From positions 54,113,067 to 54,177,066 of the forward strand of contig OX359245.1 of assembly GCA_947179485.1 (NCBI GenBank): a stretch of 64,000 nucleotides of DNA, read 5' to 3'. This stretch comes from Allacma fusca (lineage: Eukaryota; Arthropoda; Collembola; Symphypleona; Sminthuridae). Positions 48,059 through 59,425 of this stretch are shown here, piece after piece. How positions within the stretch are numbered: the stretch's first letter is position 1; each line of letters begins with the position of its first letter. Under the pieces are notes generated by a model, which saw only the letters and a program-made list of their open reading frames with translations, made no database searches and was not told the DNA's origin. The translations under genes and the position numbers were made by a program.

Positions 48059-50752
48059 TCAATCATAGTTGACACTCACGGTAATACACGCGTATACTGG
48101 CAGCATGAGGACAACTAAGTCACTCATCATGAGGCATCCCGTCAGGCTCACCGACCCCTCCACATCGTACGGGAGTTTGTAAAACACAAATCCAACGAGG
48201 ATGCCCAGAATCTACAATAGTCACATGTCATAGTGATCAAACAATTTCCTAAAGTTCTAAGGATCCTTCGTAATTAATGGAAGTTTCCCGGGTCTTACAA
48301 TATGTTGAATTAGTTTGGCGGCAAATACACTGGGTTCCCGGAAAGTACAAATTACGCTTCGCTTCGCAAGCGCACAGAACTGTCTACAGGAACCGACCCT
48401 GTAATCGCCTTTCATCTTGCTCTGTTTCTCGATCATTTCCAAATCGACATCTCTTTCTTTACGAATGGACGCCGTTTTCTGTTTGAAAAGACACTGTTAA
48501 TTATTTGAGCAGAGCATCATACGCATGCGCATTAAGGGGGGAAATGCTTTGAACTCTGAATCAATGCGTCATCACTTACAGCATATATTTCAAATTGTTC
48601 CGTGTTCTCGAAAGCATCGGCAATAATATTGGATCGCTCTCGGCACTCATCCGCATGATCAGGGACTATGGCCATTACGCGAAGAAAATAATCTGCAGGG
48701 TTGTGAGTTACCGGGCAGGCGTAACCCTGCTTTGCAAAAAATTCTGTCGCATCCTCCCTGCGCCCCGCAAATGCCAAACGACCCTCCGAAAGTAAATACA
48801 AATACCCGAACATACTGAACACTTCGGAGGAGGGTTGATGAATTGTGCAAACGATTATCTTCCCCCGCGCCGCCATTTTGTGCATGATCCGTACAACTGT
48901 CTGCGCCATGAAACTATCCAAACCGGATGTGGGCTCGTCACAGAACAATATATTCGGGTCACTAAGGATCTGTAGCAGAATCGAAGAAGAAAATCGATCA
49001 TCGATATTTTGATTATAATAACGCTACAATAAATTATATTCTTTTATGCTTGCCTCCGATGCAAATGCCAAGCGCTTCTTCTCCCCACCTGAGATTCCTT
49101 TAAATGTTGTAGGACTTCCGATCATGTTGTCCTTCACGTTCCACAGTCCGAGCTAGAAAAACAAAGGTATCAAGTAATTGATACGCGCTGAAGCTCTTTA
49201 GCTCACTGAAGCTGTTTAGCTCACTGAAGCTGTTTAGCTCGCGGAAGCGCTTTAGATTAATGTACACCCTCCTATTTCTCAACTTCCACTTCTTTGATTG
49301 CTCTGTTCTAAGTTTCTTTTAAAATGGCATTCCTTGTTCAAGGGAATTCCCTGCGATGATGCTTACAGAAAGCGCCGACTGTGCGCCATTAAAATTGCTA
49401 AAAATGTCTTCGGTGGATACTCGAACTGATCTCGATGTATTTTTGATTAAAAGTAATTAAAATCGACCAGAAGCAATTTCACTAGAAAAATTGCTAGAAC
49501 AATTTGCTTGTAATCCAATGCATCTAGACCATGCTGCGCTGTTCATCGACGATTTATAACACAAAAGTATTGATGCGTGCTATTTAGTTTAGTCTCACAA
49601 AGTAAAATCTACCTCTTGGAGAACTTCATTGACGCGCCTCCTTTTATCGTAGCGACTCATTTCAGCGGGTAATCGAAGTGAGGCGCAAAAGTTCAGGTGC
49701 TCATGAACAGTTAATCGGGGAAAGAGCAAGTCATCTTGCTGGACGTAGGCGGAGATCGATGAGATAATATGTGGACCCACTGGAGCTCCATTAATGCATC
49801 GGTCACCCGTAACGTGCAACTTGCTACTGGTCCGGAAGTTGAGGGTATTGAGAAGCGTCGTTTTCCCTTTAAATAACAGTAAATTAAATAATCTCGAGTT
49901 ACAGTTGGGCTGAGTATGCTCTAAAGAGTACGGAGTATTGTGAGAGTGTTATTATTATGGAGCGCAAAAATCTTAAAGAAACGCACCTGCGCCGCTGGAT
50001 CCCATAAGGGCCCAGATCTCTCCGGACTTGACGCATCCCGTGCCTGGAAATAAAAAGGAAGTTCACTTTTAGTCACAGACATGCATTTTATCAACACACA
50101 AGGAGTCAAATATTTGAAGCGCCGAGCGCACCCATCTCTAATCAAACCTTACTTTCATTTAAGATGAGCTTGTGCGTGGGTCCGATTGTGTGTTTACACG
50201 ATTTCTTTGGAATCTTCGATTGGACACTTAAATTTTTCCAAGTGTAGCAAACATTCCCCTTGAGATTTAAAATCAGCGGCGCTTTCTTCAAAGTTACCGC
50301 ACTCTGGCCGATAATTGTGGTGCTATCTAAACTCGTGGGGGAATTTATGTAGCTCGCCTCCAACGGAACCTTCAAACAAGAACCATATGAGTTAACTGAT
50401 CGATAAAAAAACAATACTGCCCTCTCTCACTAGACTAAAAGAATTATCATATAGGGCTTTTAAATTTATTTAATATCCTTACACACAAATGAAAAACACA
50501 ACCAAAATAAATATTTTTACCTTTAAAATAAAAAAAAAGTTTAAAGTCCTACATTTAGCACAAATTTTTGACTGGCATATGATAAAGGGAAATTTTAATG
50601 GTACATCTTGGCTTCTTTAGAATTGTATAAAACTATTTTTTTGGACATATCCGGCTTACTTTGGCAGATTCCCTTGATGCAGGCGTGAGCAGATCATTAT
50701 CGCCTGTCCCGAAGGATGCGCTCGAGGCACCAAGATCGTCAATAGAAGCCAT
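46032..50752 (-). CDS. ABCG (White/Scarlet-type) half-transporter, complete (12 exons, 675 aa)
   Basis: Exons are 50752-50660, 50369-50153, 50043-49987, 49866-49613, 49152-49054, 48969-48580, 48478-48299, 48211-48080, 47540-47312, 46871-46766, 46687-46513 and 46127-46032. They join to 676 codons. The ATP-binding half comes first: Walker A GSSGAGKTT (about 118-126, split by an intron), QQDD Q-loop, signature SGGEKKRLA (about 228), Walker B ILFCDEP (247-253), D-loop SGLD and switch IHQPSS. The membrane half follows, with ILGILVGFVF, LVDLPLYMFYPWIFF, FILPSLIFSGFFL, an extracellular loop before DYYNYTP, and a last helix in the 31-residue final exon (NYILLVVWFFVYRLLAYL). The domain order is typical of ABCG. 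It must dimerise to export a lipid-like substrate, which is unknown. One intron is GC-AG. The 3' half is duplicated at 61985. Confidence 0.95.
46980..47290. repeat. Old GGTCC-word repeat inside an ABCG intron
   Basis: Words such as CCGGACCAGACCG, TTTGGACC, AATGGTCCGGTGTGGTCC and CTGGTCC cluster here. The same insertion occupies the homologous intron of the second ABCG copy (about 62935-63215), so it predates the duplication. Confidence 0.5.
49188..49254. repeat. Short tandem repeat in an ABCG intron
   Basis: Three to four imperfect 20-bp units, GAAGCTGTTTAGCTCACT, lie in the intron between the Q-loop exon and the signature exon. Confidence 0.7.
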
Positions 50753-51602
50753 CAAAAACTTTGCAATGGTTATTCGGCCCTTTTACGGAAAGTTTCATTT
50801 AAATTGGGCTACAGCCTCCTATCTTGGGTTTTATTACGGACTTTAATGTGGGCCCAGCCCAACCTGGTTTACCTCTTACTTTTCGAAAAGCCTGCAAAAA
50901 AAATTCAAAAGAATGGTTCATCATTGAAATGCAATACTATTAATTTTTGTCACATAATATTATAATAATTATTATTAGCGCTGCAAGTGTTTCGATTTAC
51001 TCTTTAGTTTAAAAGATATATCTAAAAATTTGTAATCTTCACTTTGACTTTACTTATAGCTCTTGTCTTGAGCCCCTGTTGTTTGAAAATGTCGGAATTC
51101 TGGAGCTTTAATAAGGTGGCTTAAACGAATAGCTTAAACTTCAAACGCATAACGATTACCACAAACACATTTACTTTATTCGATGACTGACAGTAAGCTA
51201 ATGCTGGTTGCGAGCAGTCACATGTAGGATCACAGACGACGAGCAGAAAGCATTTTTTATTATTTTCTCAAAAAATTTAAAGTGGCAGCTTGTTGATAAT
51301 ATTTTGCAATCCGAAAAAATTTCATTCCTGCAGGATTTTTTTCTTGTATTGCTCTATGACTTTTGTACGAAAGACTCCTTTTCAAATCCTTTTATTGACT
51401 CCAACATGACAAATTGTAAGCAACATTTTTTTAATTAGAAATTTTTAAGAAGCTCCGTTTTTATTGTTCCTACGCCTGCGTATAGTCAAATCCTCTAATT
51501 AAAAATACACAATCACATGGAGCCATCTGGATGCCTTGAGACATCTTGAAACAGAAAAAGCTGTGACATGTAACGCGCATTCAAGAAACCCAAGAGGGAT
51601 TT
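50753..51602. other. Upstream region of the ABCG gene, nothing recognised
   Basis: Should hold the ABCG promoter. The 76-codon plus frame at 51208 has no motif. No exon completing the DESI2-like fragment was found. Confidence 0.4.
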
Positions 51603-51806
51603 TTAAAGAACTGCAAGCTGTAAATGAAACCATGCTTGCTTAAATTTGAAGTCTTCGCCTAAAACAATCGCATCTTTGGGATTCATGTCATAGATGCCGG
51701 TGAAGGCTGATAAATGACCTCCGCAGGAATATTCACTTCCGTAAACTTCCACGCCGGTGTGGAACACCCCAAACCCGACAAGTTTCATGTAGCCATTAAT
51801 GGGTAT
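51603..51806 (-). pseudogene. DESI2-like PPPDE peptidase exon, isolated fragment
   Basis: An exon opens after a CAG acceptor (51807-51809). It reads NGYMKLVGFGVFHTGVEVYG, then EYSCGGHLSAFTGIYDMNP and LGEDFKFKQA, and the frame stops at 51603 without a clear splice donor. This is the central part of the PPPDE fold of DESI-type deSUMOylating isopeptidases, with the catalytic His (VFHTGVEVYG). The exon that should bear the catalytic Cys (NNCNHF-type motif) and the N-terminal exon were not found on either side within several hundred bases. The hAT element starts only 370 bp upstream and may separate it from its 5' exons, so a functional gene split by large introns is not excluded. I favour a fragment. 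Confidence 0.55.
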
Positions 51807-52166
51807 CTGCACAAATAACAACATGCAGGATTTAATGCAATAAATCAGGATTCAAAAAATCCGTACAAAAAATTTGAGCTTAAATGTATACTCTGTATAA
51901 GATATATCCCCTTAAAAACATTTTTTTCGTTTTAACTGAAGTAAAGTTTTGAATTGAGTAAACTCAATTTGTGTATCTTCCTGGAAATATTTGTTTTCCT
52001 GGAATATAATTTTCTGAGGTTAAACAGTTGACCTCAGGTCACCGAAGTTATCAGAATGCACAACTAAATTTTATGGCCGATGTTTTGGTGAAGGTCACAT
52101 GTCCCTACATCATTCCGTTGTAAAGATATGGCTACCACCAAGGCTACCACAAGATTTTGCAGTGAC
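51807..52166. other. Gene-free stretch before the hAT element
   Basis: No exon was recognised. It ends in the 8-bp target sequence duplicated around the hAT element. Confidence 0.35.
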
Positions 52167-52655
52167 GGAGGGACCAGAGCTGCGCACAAGTACATATAGA
52201 CCACGAGTGTTTCAAGTCAAGTTCGCGTTCGGGTCGTGGTCAAGTAACTTTTATTAAAACCATGATAGGTTCGGGTCGTGTATCAGGTATTTCATGGACT
52301 TGACCATGACATCTTACCTCAAGTCAAGTTCGTGGTCAAGAATAATTATTTTACTTGAACCATAGTACTTGGTCATGTTCAAGTAAATATTAATAAGTAC
52401 TTGACCACGAACTTGAGTTTTTCGTGTACAAGTTCAAGTAATAATTCTGTTTGCGCAAGTCTTCATGGCTGAGGGAATTTTCGACTCACTTAAGATTTCC
52501 TACACGAAATGAAACTTAGAGCGGCATTTTAATGCCTGACTTTAAGAGGCCTTTGTTAGCTTGTTCCTTCCACGTACAAACAAGAGAATGGTGAACACTT
52601 GTTCACAAAAAGTTCGCATCTATGTGTACAAAACTGAAGGTCAACAAACACTAAA

Positions 52656-55600
52656 ATGAGTACTGTGTCAACGGAAATGTCAACCGAGACGCCAGACCCA
52701 CCGGATTCAAGAAATCAGAAGAGATCTCTAGTGCACCAACATTTTACATTCAGTGAGAAGGACAAAAAATATCAGTGTAATCATTGTCCGTAAGTTGTTT
52801 CAATTCACTATGTTTAAAATAAAACTTCGTTTAACGAAATATCTTGTGTATGATCTGCATAATTGCTTCTGTATCAATTTTAAAACATTACTTTTGAATT
52901 AAATAATTTCAGTAAGTTGTTAGCGAAAGAAAAGCAGTCTGGAACGGGAAACCTACTGAAGCATTTAAGATCCCAGCATCCAAAAACATTAACTTCAGAT
53001 GAAAAGCAACAAAAACCTGCAACAATTGGACCTCTTCCAGCTGCATTTAAAAACATGGTGATGCGTAGGCTATATTAAGCTCTATAGTTTGTGTAATGTG
53101 GGTTTAAACATAACGTGAACAATATATTTTTAGAAAAAGCTACAAGACGATTTCCATCGTTTTCTTGTGGAATTTATTGTAAAGACTGACCAACCTTTCT
53201 CTATCGTCGAAGCTGATTCATTTTTAAAACTAATTAACTGCAATCGAACAACTCCTATCTCCGTCCCGAAACGAGACACAATTAAAAGAAAACTTCAAGA
53301 CAAGTTCGAGTCCGAAAAACTTCAATTAATCGAGGTGTTAAAGGTAGCTACATCATTTTGAGGTAGACTCTTTATTGAATGGGGAAAATATTGCCATTTA
53401 TCATAACACTATTTCCTACCAGAGGGCTCCAGGAAAAATATCTTTGGTCGTTGATTGTTGGACGACGAGAAATGGACATTGCTTTCACGGAATCCTTGCC
53501 TTGCAACATTTATTGATAGCGAATGGAAGTACCAACAAGTGGTATTAGACTTTGACATTCTAAAAGGATCTCATAAAGGGATAACACTTGCAGAATCGGT
53601 TTTGAAGGTAACTGAAGAGTTTAAAATTACTGACAAAATCCACGCGATAACTAGTGACAACGCTTCAAACATGGACACAATGTTTACGGAGCTAAAAATG
53701 CTTCTAGACGAAAAGGTATTTTTTCTGTTTTAAGGATAATTAATTAACATTAGTGAACTGTAAAAAATCATAAAATATATTATAACTTAAAGTAATTAAA
53801 ATTATTAATGCAAAATAATTTTCCAGGGAATCCCATTTAAAATCGAAGATCAACGCATCCGTTGCTTGGCCCACATAATTAATTTGGCTTGTCAAGCGGC
53901 TCTGAAAACTCTAAAGGATTCAAATTTTGATGGGTTATTGGGCTATGTTGAGGTTGATGAATTAAGCTGTGAAGAAGTTCCATCCTCAAATCACAATATT
54001 GTAGCTGGAAATAAACTGTCAATTTATGGAAAGGTTTGTTGCAATTTGTTTTTAAAATCAAAAATACTATTTTTAATACAGTGGGTTATATTCTCCATTT
54101 AATCTTTGATCTATAAAATTTCAACTATATTTCAGTTAAAGAAAGCAATCAACCGTATCAAAACTTCCAATATTCTTCTCGAATCACTGAAACATTTCTG
54201 CGAGATGCATGCAATTCCACAGCTGAAACTTCTAAATGACATGCCTGTTCGTTGGAACTCTACGTTTAAACTGCTTGAGCGTCGCTTGGTACTAAAAAAA
54301 GTGCTCACATTCAAATTTACTTCAAATTTTTACAATTGTCTAACAATTTTATTTGTTCACTTTCTCGATTTTCAAGGCTCTGGATGCTACAATGAAAAGC
54401 GATGACGTGCTTTCTTGCTTTGTACTAAGCACTGATGATTGGAATGTTGTCGAACAAATGGTCAAGTTTCTGGAAGTTAGTAAATTTATTATATATTATA
54501 GATATTTTATGGGCACCGCAAATTATCAACTAAGAACATTGCCAGTCAGATGGGTTATTGAAATCCATCAGAATCATACTTTGAGATATTTTGAAATTAA
54601 CTTAGAAATGTCTACAATTTACAACGATTAAATTATCCACTTGTTCCGAAAAATAATATTTCATCATCTATTTAAACTAAATATTCTTCCCAATAACTCT
54701 GAACTAACCTAAAGGGTTTGCGGCGCCCTCTGTACGCATCTACACCAATCGTAAATACTAATATGTGGCTATTAATTACAGCCATTTAATCTAATGACTG
54801 TAAAAGCTTCAAAACAATTCGTTCCATCCATGTCTTTGACCGCCGCAATTTACATTGAGCTCTACAATCATCTCGAATCATACAAGGTAACGGATTCTAG
54901 ATTTATTTGCAAAAATGATAATAAGCAACTGTTTGTAATATACAATATGTTTGTTTTTAGGAAAATGGGGATCACCATATATCAAAAATAACTGCAGCGA
55001 AGTTAGCTTGCAATAAGCTGAATGTTTATTACCCCAAAACAGATGGTCTCGTCTATGTTATGGGAATACGTAAGTTAAATATTATGAGTTATTTATTTTG
55101 TGATTTGTAGTTTGTGGATAACGAATAATTTTCATTCAGTGCTAGACCCAAGATGTAAATATGAGTGGCACAGAACTGTTGGGTTTGAGAAACTCATTCC
55201 AGGCTATAAAAGGTGAAACTCCGTTAAAATATTAATTATTTAATGTGTATAATCATTGAATACAAACGTTATCTCTGACCTGATACTTTTTAGATTCGTG
55301 GTGGAATATTGGAAACAAAGTTACAAGCCTACATTTGATGAAACTTTAGAAGAGAACAATTGTGATGATATCATAGAGCAACAAATGAAACGTGCAAGAT
55401 ATGATTCCAGAGACGAGTTGGAAAAATATCTAGCTGAACGTCCTTGTAAGCTACCGGATCAACAAAATGGGGTTTTACAGTGGTGGAAGGTATCTGCTTT
55501 ACTTAAAAATCATATGTTAGCGTGGTTAGCAAAGCGTTCAGTATCCCCATTTTTGAGTTTACAATTTTAGGATCACGAATCGGCGTTTCCAAATTTATCC

Positions 55601-55819
55601 AAGTTAGCTCGAGATTTTTTAGAAGTTGCTGCAACAGGCGTCCCAGCTGAAAGCATGTTCTCAATGGGAACAGATCTTTTAACCCAGAAAAGGCTCTCAA
55701 TGTTAGCGGACACTATTCGTTACTGTCTGTGTCTTAAGGGCTGGTTAAAATTCAAAAATAAAAATTTGTTACAGTGTCGAGCAGAAGCTGTTGCTCGCAA
55801 GATGCTTGGTGAGACCTAG
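52656..55819 (+). pseudogene. hAT transposase, 12 exons, broken by a 5-bp tandem duplication
   Basis: Exons are 52656-52789, 52913-53057, 53134-53343, 53423-53715, 53827-54033, 54136-54300, 54377-54475, 54782-54886, 54961-55069, 55140-55212, 55294-55489 and 55571-55819. Exons 1-2 form a BED zinc finger (CNHC ... HLRSQH). Later motifs in order: ISLVVDCWTTRNG, ITSDNASNM, RCLAHIINLACQAAL, DMPVRWNSTFKLLERR, LLDPRCK, and the C-terminal dimerisation region ELEKYL ... VLQWWK ... FPNLSKLARDFL ... CLKGWL. All exon phases agree except exon 4. There CTTGC is doubled at about 53485-53494, shifting the frame between HGILA and TFIDSEW. Length and motifs are otherwise complete for the family, so this is a nearly intact copy of a DDE-type transposase. 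The rest of the family may still be active elsewhere. Confidence 0.92.
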
Positions 55820-55879
55820 CATCGATTTGGTGTTGTGTATCTAGTAAATAGACAAAATAGTACCAACTATATTTAAAGC

Positions 55880-55885
55880 AATAAA
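55880..55885 (+). promoter_or_regulatory. Polyadenylation signal of the hAT transposase gene
   Basis: AATAAA lies about 60 nt after the transposase stop codon, inside the element. Confidence 0.5.
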
Positions 55886-56544
55886 AGACCCGAATATTAC
55901 CTCATTTTGAAATTATTATTTGTTTATGTGTAAAATTATTTATTTAGTCTATTTTCACTTTACTCTTGAATAATGCGCAGCGTTAATAGTTTATGTTCAC
56001 TTTCATTACAAATATTCATTTGTATACGATAAATTTTTAAAATGTTGGTGCTCTACAAATTATGTTTCATGTACTTGAAAGTTCAAGTTCATGGTCAAGT
56101 TCGGGTCAAGGTCAAGTCAAGTTATAGTTGGACCCAAAACGCGCGTATAAAATCATGGTCAAGTAATCTACGAATTACTTGAAACCCCGAACTTGTTTCA
56201 TTCAAGTATTACTTGAACTGAAAATTTCAAGTTCGGGTAACCTTGAAATACATACTTGAGAAATCGTGGTCAAGTCAAGTTCGCGGTCGGATCTTTGTAA
56301 ATACTTGACCCGAGCGCAGCACTAGGAGGGACGGACGGAAAACACTTGTGCATAAGAAAGTTTCAATTTCTAAAAACTAGTTTCTGGTGTAATTGCAAAC
56401 GTGGAGGGTTGTAATTGGGGGATTGGTTCTGGTACAAAGAACTCTAGCTTTTAGGCGCTGATGGCGAATAAAATTCGTGTAAAATCATTTAATAAAAATT
56501 TTTTAAACAATATCTCAGTAAAAGTAGTTTGGCCGTGTCAGTGT

Positions 56545-58399
56545 CAGAGCTGTCCAAAATACATGGTATTTTAAATACATGTATTTCAAATACGTATTTC
56601 AAATACATTTTTGTATTTTGTATTTTCGTGGCTAGGTATGTATTTTGTAGTTTGTATTTTGTCTTACGATGCAATGTATTTTGTATATTGTAGTTTGTAT
56701 TTTGTCTTACGATGCAATGTATTTTGTATTTTGTAGTTTGTATTTTGTCTTACGATGCAATGTATTTTGTAGTTTGTATTTTGTTCGCTTTATAAGCTAC
56801 TAGTAAAAGCCCCGTGCTTCGCACAGGGTCAATTGCTTGAGAATTGTGAGAGTATACACAAAATCGTAAATTGCTATATGTAGATCCCGTATTATGGCGT
56901 TTCGAGAAGGTTTAATATTAATAGCCCGCTTCGCTAGGCAAAGTAATCTCATATAAGACATTATTAATTGTAAGTTGTAAGGCTAACAATTCGTTTCAAA
57001 TAGCTAGTTGGCAATTCATCATCAAAAAATTATGGTACAACGCTCCAGCCCACTAAAGTTCTCTCCCAAACTCAATATTTGGCTATACCCGGGGATTTTA
57101 ACTAATCGATTGATCAACTTAATACCAACCAACATTGTTATTAAATCTGGCTGTTGAATCACTGTATGGTGCTTCACCCCTTAGTGGGTCAGCACAACGT
57201 GCTGATCAAATATGATTTTTTATGTGTTTATAATTTGTATACATCTCAGTTGTATCGTAATAATGTAACTGAAGCCTCAGACACTGGACGCACTGATAAT
57301 TTAAAAAAGGAAAAGTGACAGGAATTCATATTAGCGCAACACTTTTCAATTGCTATTGTTACTAAAGTCCGTGGTTCCTACAAATCAATCCTTAATTCGC
57401 AATGATATTTTTAGGGAATATAAAGATCAAATTTATGGATTTAAAGGCTTGTAATTACAAAATAGTGAGCAAATAACTTCAGCAATACAAATTCTGAGAA
57501 TTTATCTGACGTTATATATAAAAAGTGTTGCAATAAGTACTTTCAATTCCATTTGCTTTTTCCTAATAAGAATCTCACACTTATGTGTACAAAGTTCAGT
57601 CATTAAAATTCTCCTCTCCTCAAATTCGTCAGTGCTGTAACCGAACGTAGTTTTTCTAACTACCAGACTTAATTTAATCCCAATTTGATGATTTGTCTAA
57701 TGTTTATAATAATTATGATTAGCGCTTTTAAGTGATAATCTAAAATTGCGTAATATTGCGAGCTTCCAGTATGCTGCAAGCAGTTGGTATATGCTGAGAA
57801 CCACAGCGAGCTAAGCGAGCTGAAAAAGCTCTCCTCTGCGACAACGTTTCAGCCCGCTTCTCGGCTTGCTGTATAAACCACCGACTTGCTTGGCTACATA
57901 TTGAAATGAGCCACGAAGGTTTGAATTGTAAAGCCAGAGCCGCGAAAGTTTAAATCAACGGACAGGTCGAGAGCAATAAGAAGAAGGACTTGTGTTTTTT
58001 GTTGGCGCACTTTCTTGGGTTTGAAAATTCCGTTTATGCCAAAAACCAATCACATCAATGAAGTAAAACGAAATGCAATCGTTTTAACATCCCATAAAAC
58101 TAAATTCCAGATTTTGGATGTTCTACATTTCAAGTATGTATTTTGTATTTTATAGTTTGTATTTTCGACGCCTGAAGAATGTATTTAGTATTTTGTAGTT
58201 TGTATTTTCTACGTTTTGAGTATGTATTTTGTATTTTGTAGTTTGTATTTTCGACGCCTGAAAAATGTATTTTGTATTTTGTAGTTTGTATTTTCGACGC
58301 CTGAAGAATGTATTTTGTATTTTGTAGTTTGTATTTTCGACGCCGGAAGAATGTATTTTGTAGTTTGTATTTGGTGAGCATGTATTTTGGACAGCTCTG
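56545..58399. mobile_element. Non-autonomous hAT element with GTATTTTG arrays (1855 bp)
   Basis: The ends are a perfect inverted pair, CAGAGCTGTCCAAAATACAT and ATGTATTTTGGACAGCTCTG, flanked by an exact 8-bp duplication GTCAGTGT (56537-56544 and 58400-58407). The left 250 bp and right 270 bp are arrays of TGTATTTTGTAGTTTGTATTT units. The right array alternates with TTCGACGCCTGAAGAA and the left with TCTTACGATGCAA. The middle (56800-58110) has no transposase; AAGCCCCGTGCTTCGCACAG at about 56810 suggests a nested repeat. Confidence 0.93.
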
Positions 58400-58802
58400 G
58401 TCAGTGTAAATATAAACTGATCGATAAACTTTAATAAAATGAAATTTTAAATTTTATTAAAGCTAGTATTTAATTTCCAAAGTTAGTAACTTTTAGAGTC
58501 AGCGCCGTATGGACTGCTCATTTAAAAAGTGATTCCCGCTAGGGGCGCCAGGTACCTTTCCGTTAAAACAAATGTATGCAACGGAATTATACAAAGCTCA
58601 CGACACACTTTTATTTTCCGGATTGACGTGCCATTGTCCCCAAAATTTCTACTAAGATGGTTTGAACTAGAAATAAATGCATGGGATTATTATTGTAAAT
58701 CTTATCCAGATGTGTATATATTTTCGATTATTTATCCCGGCGGAATCTTTACTAACATTATGAACTCGGGTATTGTTTCACCTGTAGTTTCAATACATGC
58801 TA
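58400..58802. other. Gene-free stretch
   Basis: No gene was recognised between the hAT element and the interrupted frame that follows. Confidence 0.3.
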
Positions 58803-59210
58803 AGTCCTGGATTTCCCAGGTTTGAGCGCAGTTTTTGATCGAGAAGGGGTTACTCCAGATATCTTCAACTTCGGAGGTTCCTCATCGTAGTTATCGATGA
58901 TGTCCGCGATTCCCAGTAAATGGTCCATTTGATTCAAATTAGACGCCTGGGCTTCAAGAGCCGGGGATGATGGGGCAGGATTATCACGCAGGCGCAAGTC
59001 GTTCATGATTTCACAAGCCCGGCCATGTTCAGGGTCTTCTTGGTTTTCGGACATTTCTTCGATTTCGGGTCGCTAGGAGTCTGGATTTGTCTGGATTTGC
59101 GCTATCACTTGCTGAGAATTATTATGCCGAACAAACTTATCATCTTTGTTTACAAAAATGTCTTGAATCTCCTCATCATCTTGATCAATATCAAGTGACC
59201 AGCTCTGCGG
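58803..59210 (-). pseudogene. Unrecognised acidic coding stretch with one in-frame stop
   Basis: After a CAG acceptor near 59211 one frame runs SWSLDIDQDDEEIQDIFVN ... IQTNPDS, stops once (TAG at 59073-59075), and continues in the same frame as RPEIEEMSENQEDPEHG ... DEEPPKLKISGVTPSR to a stop at 58803. Composition is polar and acidic, unlike the AT-rich noise around it, which suggests a real exon or its relic. It could also be a gene starting at ATG 59054 with an upstream exon of another. No family was recognised. Confidence 0.3.
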
Positions 59211-59425
59211 TCACCGTGTCTAGCATCCTAGGAGGGGAGTTGTGTCGTCGACAGACTCGAGGACAACAACACTCGACCTGCAATAACTAGCGTAGAGTGA
59301 CAAAGAACAAAATTGTAGAACTGTAGGGAAAATTCCATTAATTTTCTCCTACTCTGCATGGATAATGAATGGGTGTAGAATCCGCGTGTTTTGAGAAAAT
59401 AAGTGTTTAATTCATTTATCTAACT

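Larger units (their letters stand above)
52175..56324 (+). mobile_element. Full-length hAT transposon with CAAGT/AAGTTC subterminal arrays (4150 bp)
   Basis: The left end CAGAGCTGCGCAC pairs with the right end GAGCGCAGCACTA (inverse TAGTGCTGCGCTC). An exact 8-bp duplication GGAGGGAC flanks it (52167-52174 and 56325-56332). About 270 bp at each end are packed with TCAAGT, AAGTTC and CTTGA words in both orientations. Between them lies one complete multi-exon transposase gene. The target duplication is still exact. Confidence 0.95.

Noticed and set aside
51208..51438. 76-codon plus frame
   Set aside because: No motif, no splice partners and no similarity to a repeat. Chance frame.
56545..58399. 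TATTTTG arrays as a simple satellite
   Set aside because: They lie inside a unit with perfect inverted ends and an exact 8-bp duplication, so they belong to a hAT element.
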